From assembly GCA_016787375.1 (NCBI GenBank), contig JAEUUM010000602.1, forward strand, positions 1 to 13,367: DNA of 13,367 nt, read 5' to 3'. Position numbers and translations under genes: made by a program. The stretch's first letter is position 1. Each line of letters begins with the position of its first letter. The notes under the pieces were generated by a model. That model saw only the letters and a list, made by a program, of their open reading frames with translations, was not told the DNA's origin and searched no databases. This DNA comes from Saprospiraceae bacterium (GTDB lineage: Bacteria > Bacteroidota > Bacteroidia > Chitinophagales > Saprospiraceae). Of this stretch, positions 1-8,348 are shown in pieces.

Positions 1-606
1 TACATGAAGAAATTGACTTTGGAAGATTTCTTGCCACTCACTGTTTATTTTGAAAACGACAGACCGGACTATAAGTCAATGTCCAAAACGACAAAATCAG
101 ACTATGCTTACAATTACGAACAATATTATCCTAAGAAAGAATTTTATGCGGACAGGTATCTGCCAAGGTTCAAATCCGGTGACAGAGCCCAAATAGAGCA
201 AAAGGTATTCGATTTCTTTGATAAAAAGCTAAAACCTGGTAAAGACAGTCTTGATTTGTTTTCAAAAATATTGCTTGAAATACTCAAATCAGGGGAGAAA
301 ATAACTTTGGAAGTGCAAGGCTACGCAAGTCCTTTGGCTTCAACTGAATACAACAAGAGGTTGGGATCACGAAGGGTTAGCAGCATGATTAATCATTTTT
401 ACCACTTTCAGTCAGGAATATTAAAGCCTTATATTAAATCTGGTCAACTCAAACTTAGACAAGTTTCTTTTGGTGAAACAAAAGCTAAGAGAGGTGTAAG
501 TGATAGCCGCAAGGATCTAAGTTCTTCAATTTATGCTCCGGAAGCAAGTATTGAAAGAAGATCAGCGATCATCGATGTTACCAGAAATGGTAAAATGAAG
601 AAATAA
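1..606 (+). CDS. OmpA-like C-terminal domain protein, 5' end outside window
   Basis: This is the 3' end of a longer gene. The frame is open to the window edge, and the ATG at base 4 is preceded in frame by a Tyr codon with no ribosome-binding site or signal peptide, so I treat that Met as internal. About 200 residues are visible. An 'LPLTVYFEND' strand near residue 10 begins an OmpA-type fold. After an insertion rich in Tyr and Lys comes the helix-strand-helix core 'ITLEVQGYASPLAS...YNKRLGSRRVSS' (about 100-127). The last strand is 'SIERRSAIIDV' (about 182-192). The family typically binds peptidoglycan from the periplasm. Here the usual GH(T/S)D motif reads GYAS, so the diaminopimelate-binding Asp is missing while the RR pair remains. 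As I recall them, proteins with this ending in Saprospiraceae are long and carry TPR or beta-propeller repeats upstream, some being PorE-like T9SS anchors; that upstream part cannot be seen here. The next gene begins about 60 bases downstream on the same strand, so the two may be co-transcribed. Confidence 0.7.
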   Translation, partial: YMKKLTLEDFLPLTVYFENDRPDYKSMSKTTKSDYAYNYEQYYPKKEFYADRYLPRFKSGDRAQIEQKVFDFFDKKLKPGKDSLDLFSKILLEILKSGEKITLEVQGYASPLASTEYNKRLGSRRVSSMINHFYHFQSGILKPYIKSGQLKLRQVSFGETKAKRGVSDSRKDLSSSIYAPEASIERRSAIIDVTRNGKMKK

Positions 607-668
607 CAAAATTATCTCATGATAATTAAAGCACTATGGAAATTTTGAATGTAAATAAGATAAAAGGG

Positions 669-3600
669 ATGAAAAGTATTTTCAAATTTATTTTGATACT
701 TTTAGGATTATTGATATACTCAGACAAGGCTCAAGCTACCCACATTGTGGGGGGGGAGCTCCATTACAAATGTCTAGGCAATAACCAATATTTTATATCA
801 CTTGATGTTTATCGAGATTGTTATCTTGGTCAAGCACCTTATGATGATCCGGCTTGGTTAGGTATCTTCGATAATGCCGGTAACTTATTGGATACCATTC
901 CTCTAGGTTTTGATGGAAAAACGGATACCCTCTTTAATTCGGATATATGCTTATTTGTTCCACCGAGTTTGTGTGTAGAAAGGTATAAGTACAGTACGAT
1001 TATTACTTTGCCATTCATCGCTGGCGGTTATACTTTGGCTTATCAAAGATGTTGTAGAAACGCAACCATTGTGAACAGTGTTGAACCATTAAAATACGGT
1101 GCTACCTATACTATAAAAATCACCGAAGATGCACTCAAGGATTGTAACACCTCTCCTGAATTTAAAAATTGGCCTCCAATTTTTGTTTGTGTCGGGAAGA
1201 AGATAGTTTTTGATCACAGTGCCTTCGATATAGACGGGGACTCTTTGGTTTACAGATTATGCACTCCTTTTACAGGAGGTACATATATTCTGGACCCCAA
1301 GCCAATACCTCCTTCACCTCCTCCGTACGATACGATTGTATGGCAATCTCCTTATTCTAATGCAAATTTACTAGGTGGTCCTGATCCTTTAAAAGTTGAT
1401 TTACATACAGGTATGATGACCGGAACTCCTTCCACCCTTGGGCAATTTGTAGTAGGGGTTAGGGTAGAAGAATATCGTAATGGTAAGCTGATAAGTATAG
1501 TGAAAAGGGACTTTCAATATAATGTTGTAACTTGTACACAAATTGAATCCATCTGGTCTCCGAGTGCTTATAATAACTGTGATAACAAGACTGTAAGTTT
1601 TACAAATAATAGTACATTATCTACGAATTTTAAATGGTTTTACAAAGATATTCACAAAGGAGGAGGTACAGACGTATTATTCTCAACTCTTAAAGAACCA
1701 AGTTTAACTGTACCAGATACTGGGACTTATCAAGTAACTTTGGTTGCAGAACCAAGTTCAATTTGTAGCGATACACTGCGACAGTTAATTTATTTTAAAT
1801 CCAATACACTGAATGCTGATTTTGATTTTCAAGTCATTAATTGTCTTGATTCAATCACCATTCAAATGTCGGACCAATCTAATGACCCAACCAGTGTTGT
1901 AAATAAATGGAACTGGAAACTAACCCATCAGGGCGGAACCATAAGCTCAACTGAAAAGAATCCAAAATTCACTTTAAGTGGTAGCTCAACAGTGTTGGTT
2001 GAATTAATTGCTGAAACCGCTTTTGGATGTGTTGATACCATTTCAAAAACTTTTCAAGCCAATATTCTGAAATTAGATACTTTGTCGACAGACACAATTG
2101 ATATCTGTAAATACGAATCGGTTTACCTTAATCCAGAGTTTTTTCCGGAATATAAGTACACATGGTTACCTGTTACGGGATTGATTCCTCCTGATGGTAC
2201 CGTACCTAATCCGCTTGCAGCACCTGCTCAAACGACAACTTATACTATGGTGTACTCGGATTCCACTGACTTATGCCACATTGCCCAATCTGTAACGATT
2301 GTAGTGCTAAGGAGTATAGATAGTTTTGATTTTGACATCAAAATTCCGGACTGTTCAAAGGATATTAAAATATTGATTGATAACATAGTTATCAATTCAC
2401 AGACAGGAACAGGTAATCTAACATGGGAGTGGGTTTTAACTTCACCTTATGGTACCCAGATTTCAAATCTCGAAAAACCAATGTTTACCATTCCGGGTCC
2501 AGGTTTTGTAACCATCACAGGATTGGCATCGACTTCTGATTCATGTAAATTCGAAGTTAAAAAATCAATTCAGGCAAATGTGATTCCTAAAAATCAATCT
2601 CCATCTTTATTTAAAATTTGTCAAGGTGATTGTGTTCAAATATATCCAGGAGCTGATAAAGGTTGGGAGTATAAATGGGTTCCACCCGGTGGATTGGACG
2701 ATCCGATGTCCTCAAATCCAAAAGCATGTCCAGACGTTACAACATTGTACACTGTTGAGTATACAGACTCAATCGGTGTATGCGTTGTGCTTGATACAGT
2801 AAATGTGATTGTGAGTGACAGTACTCTGGGTGTAAATTTCACCTATGATGTTGAATGTGATGGACTTAAAGTTGATTTCTTGAATACAAGTACACCTAAT
2901 GTTTCAAACTTCCATTGGAACTTCGGTGACCCGGCTAATTCAACTTCAATAGAAGTGAATCCAAGTTTTATTTATCCTCAAGCCGGTAATTATCTTGTCC
3001 TTTTGTACACTACTGATGTAAATGTCTGTCGGGATTCAATTTATATGCTCGTTGAGCTGGATGAAATTCCTTTGAATGCTGATTTTGATTACAGTTATAA
3101 AAATTGTGAACAGAACGCATTTGTGCAGTTTACAGATAAGTCATTCAGTAAATACGGCACCATTGATAAGTGGAGATGGACCTTAGATGGGGTTGAATTT
3201 AGTACACTTCAAAACCCAACCTACACCTTTAACGATCCGGGTACATACAAGGTGTGCCTATACATTGACGTAGACAATGGCGCATGTAAGGACACCATTT
3301 GTAAGGATATACAAATTGATTTTATAAGAATTGATTTTCCAACCGAAGTGATTAGTTGTTTCCAGGATTCAGTGCAATTAAATCCTAATGGAAATTTGAA
3401 ATACACATATAAATGGACACCTTGTGTTAACTTATCTGATTGTAATGCGGCAAGTCCGGTTGCTTATTATCCTTTTGTTGAGCCGTTTTACACTGTAAAA
3501 GTATCCTATGTATTGCCTAATGGTGACACTTGTATGGTATTTAGGCAAGTTACAATTATCAAGGATTCGGTTTTTGCGATGATTATGAACGATACCTTAA

Positions 3601-4331
3601 CATGTAGTAATGCTATTTCATTGTATGTCAAAAATTTGGTGAATGTAGCTTCTATTAACTGGTTTAAGTTAGATGGAACCTTCATTGGAAGCGGAAATGG
3701 TTTATCCGTTCCTCTTACGGGAAGTGAAAAGTTTGTTGTTGTTCTTACTTCACCGCTCGGTTGTACTTACACAGACACAGTCATGGTTACAAAGAATCAG
3801 AGTCTTTTCATAGACATAGAAGCCACTCCGGCCCAGTTTTGCGAACCTACTGATATTCAGTTGACAGCCACAAACAATTCAAACTTTGTTTTCTCTTGGT
3901 CGCCTGCCAGTTTACTTAATGATGCCACAATATTTAATCCAATTAGTGTAAAATTGAGTGAATCGACATTGTTTACAGTCACCGTAACAGATAACAATGG
4001 TTGTTCGGGGCAAGCTGCATTATCAGTAGCGAAGGTGTGTCCTACTTGTGAAGATCCATTTATTTTTGTCCCGAATGCTTTTTCTCCAAATGGAGATGGT
4101 AAAAATGATGTTTTGTATGTTCGTGGTGAAACCATCATTGAAGAAATGGATTTCATAGTCTATAACAGATGGGGACAAGAAGTTTTTAGTTCAAAAGATC
4201 CAAAACTAGGGTGGGATGGAACATTTAAAGGTGAAAAACTAGGACCGGATGTTTTTGGTTATCACTTAAAAGCTAAATGTTTTGATGGACAGACCTATAC
4301 ACAAAAGGGTAATGTCTCCATTTTACGATAA
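669..4331 (+). CDS. Giant T9SS type B cargo protein with PKD/Ig-like array (paralogue 1)
   Basis: A secreted multidomain surface protein of about 1220 residues. I chose the ATG at 669 over the in-frame ATG at 636 because it gives a compact signal peptide (MKSIFKFILILLGLLIY..., cleavage after AQA at residue 23); the earlier start adds 11 residues. The mature protein opens with a conserved Cys-containing module (about 24-289): THIVGGE, CLGNNQY, YRDC, YQRCCRN, NWPPIFVC, FDIDGDSLVY, PPSPPPY, GQFVVGV and RDFQYNV. Then PKD-like domains (around 295-378, 382-465, 555-640, 722-801 and 804-882) alternate with shorter W.P-type Ig-like modules. Residues about 1126-1220 form the CHU_C / gliding-motility C-terminal domain (VPNAFSPNGDGKND, YNRWGQEVF, GWDGTFKG, KGNVSILR), the type B signal for the T9SS. 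The role is probably adhesion or matrix formation at the cell surface; no enzymatic domain is visible. An 8-G tract at 749-756 lies just after the signal peptide. Confidence 0.9.
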   Translation: MKSIFKFILILLGLLIYSDKAQATHIVGGELHYKCLGNNQYFISLDVYRDCYLGQAPYDDPAWLGIFDNAGNLLDTIPLGFDGKTDTLFNSDICLFVPPSLCVERYKYSTIITLPFIAGGYTLAYQRCCRNATIVNSVEPLKYGATYTIKITEDALKDCNTSPEFKNWPPIFVCVGKKIVFDHSAFDIDGDSLVYRLCTPFTGGTYILDPKPIPPSPPPYDTIVWQSPYSNANLLGGPDPLKVDLHTGMMTGTPSTLGQFVVGVRVEEYRNGKLISIVKRDFQYNVVTCTQIESIWSPSAYNNCDNKTVSFTNNSTLSTNFKWFYKDIHKGGGTDVLFSTLKEPSLTVPDTGTYQVTLVAEPSSICSDTLRQLIYFKSNTLNADFDFQVINCLDSITIQMSDQSNDPTSVVNKWNWKLTHQGGTISSTEKNPKFTLSGSSTVLVELIAETAFGCVDTISKTFQANILKLDTLSTDTIDICKYESVYLNPEFFPEYKYTWLPVTGLIPPDGTVPNPLAAPAQTTTYTMVYSDSTDLCHIAQSVTIVVLRSIDSFDFDIKIPDCSKDIKILIDNIVINSQTGTGNLTWEWVLTSPYGTQISNLEKPMFTIPGPGFVTITGLASTSDSCKFEVKKSIQANVIPKNQSPSLFKICQGDCVQIYPGADKGWEYKWVPPGGLDDPMSSNPKACPDVTTLYTVEYTDSIGVCVVLDTVNVIVSDSTLGVNFTYDVECDGLKVDFLNTSTPNVSNFHWNFGDPANSTSIEVNPSFIYPQAGNYLVLLYTTDVNVCRDSIYMLVELDEIPLNADFDYSYKNCEQNAFVQFTDKSFSKYGTIDKWRWTLDGVEFSTLQNPTYTFNDPGTYKVCLYIDVDNGACKDTICKDIQIDFIRIDFPTEVISCFQDSVQLNPNGNLKYTYKWTPCVNLSDCNAASPVAYYPFVEPFYTVKVSYVLPNGDTCMVFRQVTIIKDSVFAMIMNDTLTCSNAISLYVKNLVNVASINWFKLDGTFIGSGNGLSVPLTGSEKFVVVLTSPLGCTYTDTVMVTKNQSLFIDIEATPAQFCEPTDIQLTATNNSNFVFSWSPASLLNDATIFNPISVKLSESTLFTVTVTDNNGCSGQAALSVAKVCPTCEDPFIFVPNAFSPNGDGKNDVLYVRGETIIEEMDFIVYNRWGQEVFSSKDPKLGWDGTFKGEKLGPDVFGYHLKAKCFDGQTYTQKGNVSILR
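749..756 (+). repeat. Poly-G tract (8 G), candidate slippage site
   Basis: Eight consecutive G bases span the codons for Val-Gly-Gly-Glu immediately after the signal peptide of the first giant gene. Loss of one G brings TAG at 775-777 into frame; gain of one G brings TAA at 782-784 into frame. Either change would abolish the protein. The paralogue encodes the equivalent Ile-Gly-Gly-Glu as ATA GGA GGT GAA, so the amino acids do not require the homopolymer. Confidence 0.85.
1810..1827 (+). repeat. 18-bp direct repeat, copy 1 (start of a PKD module)
   Basis: The 18 bases here, encoding most of L-N-A-D-F-D, recur exactly at 3073-3090. Both copies lie at the first strand of a PKD-like domain, which suggests that the two modules arose by duplication inside the gene. 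Confidence 0.75.
3073..3090 (+). repeat. 18-bp direct repeat, copy 2 (start of a PKD module)
   Basis: An exact match to 1810-1827, again at the first strand of a PKD-like module (LNADFDY here, LNADFDF in the first copy). The copies are about 1.26 kb apart in the same reading frame, so recombination between them would delete a whole number of codons. Confidence 0.75.
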
Positions 4332-4349
4332 ATAAATTCAGAGAATTTT

Positions 4350-4386
4350 AAAATGCCCGGGAAATTTACCCGGGCATTTTTGTTTT
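4350..4386 (+). terminator. Strong intrinsic terminator after paralogue 1
   Basis: A perfect 12-bp inverted repeat: AAAATGCCCGGG at 4350-4361, a 7-nt AT loop at 4362-4368, and CCCGGGCATTTT at 4369-4380, followed by TGTTTT. The GC-rich core stands out in this AT-rich region. It begins 19 bases after the stop codon of the first giant gene. The A-rich left flank would also allow some termination on the minus strand. It should separate transcription of the two paralogues. Confidence 0.92.
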
Positions 4387-4409
4387 ATAGCCAATTATTA
4401 CTATTTTTA
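4380..4409 (+). promoter_or_regulatory. Possible Bacteroidota-type promoter for paralogue 2
   Basis: TTG at 4380-4382, a 19-nt spacer, then TATTTTTA at 4402-4409, which matches the TAnnTTTG -7 element except for the last base. Transcription would start around 4416 and leave a leader of roughly 70 nt before the ATG at 4487. The TTG overlaps the T-rich tail of the preceding terminator. The match is imperfect and AT-rich DNA yields such sites by chance. Confidence 0.3.
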
Positions 4410-4486
4410 AGAGTTGTTGTCAACGAACCTTGTGCTTGTTGCATCTACTTAAATATGGAGTTTATATAAAATTGTGGAAAATTGAC

Positions 4487-7400
4487 ATGAGGCAATTGTT
4501 ATTGATTGGATTTTTAATGTTGGGTTTAAACCTTACAGTACATGCAACTCACATTATAGGAGGTGAAATAACTTATTCTTGCCTTGGCAATAATCAATAT
4601 GAAGTCTCGCTTACGGTTTTTAGGGACTGTTATAATGGAGTTCCACCCTTTGATGACACCGTCTCTATTGGCGTGTTTAATTATAAAAATGAGCTTATCT
4701 ACGATATAAGGATTCCTTATATGAAAGATGATACCATAAAACAAACCCTGATAGGTGATTGTAAAGTCATTCCCCCAAATGTTTGTGTGCATACATCTGT
4801 TTATCGCGATACAGTAGAGTTAAAACCAATATTAGGTGGGTATACTCTTGTCTATCAGAGATGTTGTCGAAATAAAACGATTGCCAATATTGTTAAACCT
4901 GACGAAACAGGTGCTTCATTCATAATTCAGATATCAGAGAAAGCACTGTTGGAGTGTAATTCAAGTGCAAAATTTAAGTATTGGCCTCCAATTTATATTT
5001 GTGCCAATGAACCCATCATTTTTGACCATTCTGCTTTTGATCCAGATGGAGATTCTATAGTATACAAACTCTGTGTGCCCACTAACGGTCTTCAGGATAT
5101 ACCACAACCACAGCCTCCGAGTCCGCCACCCTATGATAAAGTAGTTTGGAACGATCCACCTTACAATCTTAACAATTTGATGGGTGGTGTGCCATTGATG
5201 ATAAACAGCAAAACAGGTTTACTTACAGGTGTTCCAAGTACAATAGGGCAATTTGTTGTGGGTATTTGTATTGAGGAATACAGAGATGGGAAGCAAATTT
5301 CAACAACAACAAGGGACTTTCAGTATAATGTAGGGCTTTGTGGAGTAACAGCCTCCTCTTTCTTTGTGCCTGATGTCAATTGTGATGGATTGGTTGTGAA
5401 TTTTTCCAACCTAAGCCAAAATGCGAATAAGTTTTATTGGGACTTTGGTGACCCAACTACCAACACCGACATGTCTTCTATTTTCAACCCAAGTTATACT
5501 TATCCTGATACAGGAACCTATACTATTTCCCTTATTGCTCAAGCGAGTGAAACTTGCAGAGATACCATTTCCAAAACAATCAAAGTTTATAAAAATTCTT
5601 TGATTCCGGATTATAAAATCAAATTGCTGACATGCACCGATTCAATGGTAGTTGCAATAACTGACGCATCAATAGATACGCTTAGCAAGATAGTTTCGTG
5701 GAAATATTATTTGAGAATAGGAGGGGTGTTAAAGGATAGTTCTACTTTGAAAAACCCGGTATTTGTCGGTGATACTCTCGGTATTTGGGAAATAACATTG
5801 ATTATAGAGAATGAATTTGGTTGCGTAAAAAGTAAAAAACGGAGCATAGTGTTTCCCAAACTTATCAAATTTCAATTTCCTACAGATACTTTAACCAAGT
5901 GTTTTAATCAAGATCTGCAAATATTAGTGCCGAATGATTCAACTTATACATATACATGGCTGCCGGGCCAATACTTGTCAGACAGCACAATTTCAAGTCC
6001 TATTTGCAGCACTCCTGTTAATAAACAGTATACACTTAAAATAAAAGACAAAGGAAGTGTGTGCAATATTTCAAGAGATCTTTGGGTGAATGTTGCCCCA
6101 AAGATATTACTTGATTTGCCGGACACAAATATTACTTGTGAGAAGGAAATCAAAATCGGAGTTAAACCAAATGTTGAGTTGGCAAAGGTATATTTTAGCT
6201 TTTTAAATGATTTTTCTAGCATTCTGGATAGCACAATTGACATAACAATTAAAAATCTAAGCGGTAATAAAACTTTGTATGTAAAGGCAATCGATGAATT
6301 TGGATGCGAAATAATTGATTCAGTTTATTTATTCGGCCAAGGTATTTTTTATCAGAATCCGGTTGATCGTATCATATGTCCCGGTGATTCTGTAAACACA
6401 GAAGTTTTGATTCAGTCAGGACAACAAATATTCATTGACTGGACTCCTGATATTGATTTAATTACGAATAATTTTAGTGCAGAAGCTAAACCTGCCGATA
6501 TAGGCGATCACTACTACTATTACAAGCTCTATAATAATTATGGTTGTCTGCTTAGTGATTCTTTCAATATTTTTGTTGTTGACACGTTACCGTCTTCTTT
6601 TGTTACATATAACCAATGTGCCGGAAATAAGGTTTACTTTGAAGGAACTGGTGTTAATGCCAAATATTATAACTGGTCAGTAGATACAGGAGATTCAATT
6701 GTTTTTTATAATGCGACACCATTTTTTGTTAACTTTATTGGTCCGGGAAACTATCAGGTTAAATCATGGATACCCGGCATAATATGTCTTGATACCTTAA
6801 TCAGTTTCATAAATGTAGCTCAAGGTAATTTGTCGCTGAGTTATAAATTGAATGTCCCAACTTGCCAGGACAGTTTGATTCTTGAACTTAAAAATACCTC
6901 ACTTGGATATAACCCTTTGATACACAATGCATACTGGAGTACTTCATCAAACGGATTGATAACTGCTGATTCTTTTGCAATAGTTTTCAAGAAAACTGAC
7001 CCGAGTTTTAAGTTTAGTCTGATTATTGACCAAAATAACGGTTGCATTGACACCTTGTCAAAGGAAATATTCGCAAGTTTTATTCCAAAAATTCCAGACG
7101 ACACATTAAGCATTTGTTCTGGTAAATCAATTCAGCTTGATTATGATACATTAAGTGGTTTGATCTTTAACTGGGAACCAGCGTCTTTTTTTTCAAATCC
7201 AAACATTTCATCTCCAATCGTTACTTTAGATGTCAATACTGTTTTGATTGCAAACCTGATGACTTTACCGATTGATACATTTACCTGCTCTTCAAGTTTT
7301 AAGGTTAATGTAAACGTCTTACAGTCTCCTCAATATACTTTAGACTATGACTCTATAATTTGCAGTTCAACTACAACTTTGTATGTAAATACTGATTTCT

Positions 7401-8329
7401 CAAATACTGTTACTTGGTATGCTTCAAATGATTTCAAAAATGAATTAGCAACAGCAAGTACTTTGGAGGTCACTCCTGGACGATATGAGGATTATTATGG
7501 AATTATCGTTGGTACATCCGGTTGTGCTGATACTTTCAAAGTAGAGATTAAAAATTTGCTGCCGGATATTTTACCAAACCCTGTAATATTATGTGCAGGA
7601 GATACGGCCATTGTTAGTTATATAAATTTAATTGCTGGTGATAGCCTTACTTGTATATTTGACCCATCCAATCTTGTTTTTATTGATCCCGCAACCGGAA
7701 ATACGGTCGTAACGGCTTCGTCGAGTTTTGATTTAATGCTTACTTGTACTAATCAATTTGGTTGCTCAATTACAAAATCTTTGCCGGTGGAAGTCTTTGA
7801 ATACATGCCACCTCTAGTTGTATCCGCCAGTCCCGATACCATCACGCTGGGTAATTCCTCCCAGTTAACTTCAACTTTTGATAATAACTACATTTACTCA
7901 TGGTTTCCCTCAAATACGCTCTCTGCAGCAAATATTTTTAACCCAATTGCTACTCCTACGGCCAATACGACCTATACATTAAATATTGTTAACCAGGATG
8001 GTTGTCGCAATGAGGCTAGTTTGAATATTGTCGTAATTAACCCAATTTGCGAAGAACCATTTCATTTTATCCCAAATGCATTTTCACCAAATGGTGATGG
8101 CAAGAATGATAAGTTCTATGTGAGAGGAGAGTTTATCACTGAAATCAAATTAAGTATTTACAACAGATGGGGGCAATTAGTATTTTATACAGAAGATAAA
8201 AATGAAGGCTGGGATGGGAATTTTCAAGGTAAAGTATCCGCACAGGATGTTTATGGATACCAGGTAGAATTTTTGTGTGCTGATGGGCAACAATATTTTA
8301 AAAAAGGCAATTTGACCCTGATTAGATAG
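4487..8329 (+). CDS. Giant T9SS type B cargo protein with PKD/Ig-like array (paralogue 2)
   Basis: A secreted surface protein of about 1280 residues, the tandem paralogue of the gene at 669. An in-frame ATG at 4430 would add 19 residues, but the ATG at 4487 gives a clean signal peptide (MRQLLLIGFLMLGLNLTVHA, cleavage after residue 20) followed at once by THIIGGE, as in its neighbour. The conserved N-terminal module spans about 21-285: CLGNNQYEVSL, FRDCY, YQRCCRN, YWPPIYIC, FDPDGDSIVYKLC, PPSPPPY, GQFVVGICIEEYRDG, RDFQYNV. A clear PKD domain follows at about 291-369 (YWDFGDP, YPDTGTYTISL). Further modules to about 1185 are more diverged Ig/PKD-like units with Cys-centred strands and W.P motifs. 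The last ~93 residues are a CHU_C type B T9SS sorting domain (IPNAFSPNGDGKND, YNRWGQLVF, GWDGNFQG). A surface adhesion or matrix role is inferred; no enzyme domain is seen. Its stop lies 3 bases from the stop of the converging gene. Confidence 0.9.
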   Translation: MRQLLLIGFLMLGLNLTVHATHIIGGEITYSCLGNNQYEVSLTVFRDCYNGVPPFDDTVSIGVFNYKNELIYDIRIPYMKDDTIKQTLIGDCKVIPPNVCVHTSVYRDTVELKPILGGYTLVYQRCCRNKTIANIVKPDETGASFIIQISEKALLECNSSAKFKYWPPIYICANEPIIFDHSAFDPDGDSIVYKLCVPTNGLQDIPQPQPPSPPPYDKVVWNDPPYNLNNLMGGVPLMINSKTGLLTGVPSTIGQFVVGICIEEYRDGKQISTTTRDFQYNVGLCGVTASSFFVPDVNCDGLVVNFSNLSQNANKFYWDFGDPTTNTDMSSIFNPSYTYPDTGTYTISLIAQASETCRDTISKTIKVYKNSLIPDYKIKLLTCTDSMVVAITDASIDTLSKIVSWKYYLRIGGVLKDSSTLKNPVFVGDTLGIWEITLIIENEFGCVKSKKRSIVFPKLIKFQFPTDTLTKCFNQDLQILVPNDSTYTYTWLPGQYLSDSTISSPICSTPVNKQYTLKIKDKGSVCNISRDLWVNVAPKILLDLPDTNITCEKEIKIGVKPNVELAKVYFSFLNDFSSILDSTIDITIKNLSGNKTLYVKAIDEFGCEIIDSVYLFGQGIFYQNPVDRIICPGDSVNTEVLIQSGQQIFIDWTPDIDLITNNFSAEAKPADIGDHYYYYKLYNNYGCLLSDSFNIFVVDTLPSSFVTYNQCAGNKVYFEGTGVNAKYYNWSVDTGDSIVFYNATPFFVNFIGPGNYQVKSWIPGIICLDTLISFINVAQGNLSLSYKLNVPTCQDSLILELKNTSLGYNPLIHNAYWSTSSNGLITADSFAIVFKKTDPSFKFSLIIDQNNGCIDTLSKEIFASFIPKIPDDTLSICSGKSIQLDYDTLSGLIFNWEPASFFSNPNISSPIVTLDVNTVLIANLMTLPIDTFTCSSSFKVNVNVLQSPQYTLDYDSIICSSTTTLYVNTDFSNTVTWYASNDFKNELATASTLEVTPGRYEDYYGIIVGTSGCADTFKVEIKNLLPDILPNPVILCAGDTAIVSYINLIAGDSLTCIFDPSNLVFIDPATGNTVVTASSSFDLMLTCTNQFGCSITKSLPVEVFEYMPPLVVSASPDTITLGNSSQLTSTFDNNYIYSWFPSNTLSAANIFNPIATPTANTTYTLNIVNQDGCRNEASLNIVVINPICEEPFHFIPNAFSPNGDGKNDKFYVRGEFITEIKLSIYNRWGQLVFYTEDKNEGWDGNFQGKVSAQDVYGYQVEFLCADGQQYFKKGNLTLIR

Positions 8330-8348
8330 TATTTATTTTATCCTAATC
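8320..8348. terminator. Weak possible bidirectional hairpin over convergent stops
   Basis: GATTAG at 8320-8325 pairs with CTAATC at 8343-8348, and ATA at 8326-8328 pairs with TAT at 8339-8341, leaving one bulged C and a 10-nt loop. The structure covers both stop codons of the converging genes, where only 3 bases are non-coding. It is AT-rich and has no good U-tract, so any termination would be weak. Confidence 0.22.

Noticed and set aside
610..627. 7-bp AT-rich hairpin (AATTATC / GATAATT, 4-nt loop) just after the OmpA-like gene
   Set aside because: It has a single G-C pair and no U-tract, too weak to call a terminator; it may be chance in AT-rich DNA.
636..668. Upstream in-frame start at 636 for the first giant protein
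   Set aside because: It would add 11 mostly polar residues before an otherwise standard signal peptide; the ATG at 669 matches the arrangement in the paralogue better, though 636 cannot be excluded.
4430..4486. Upstream in-frame start at 4430 for the second giant protein
   Set aside because: It puts 19 extra residues before a complete signal peptide that starts at 4487, and has no ribosome-binding site.
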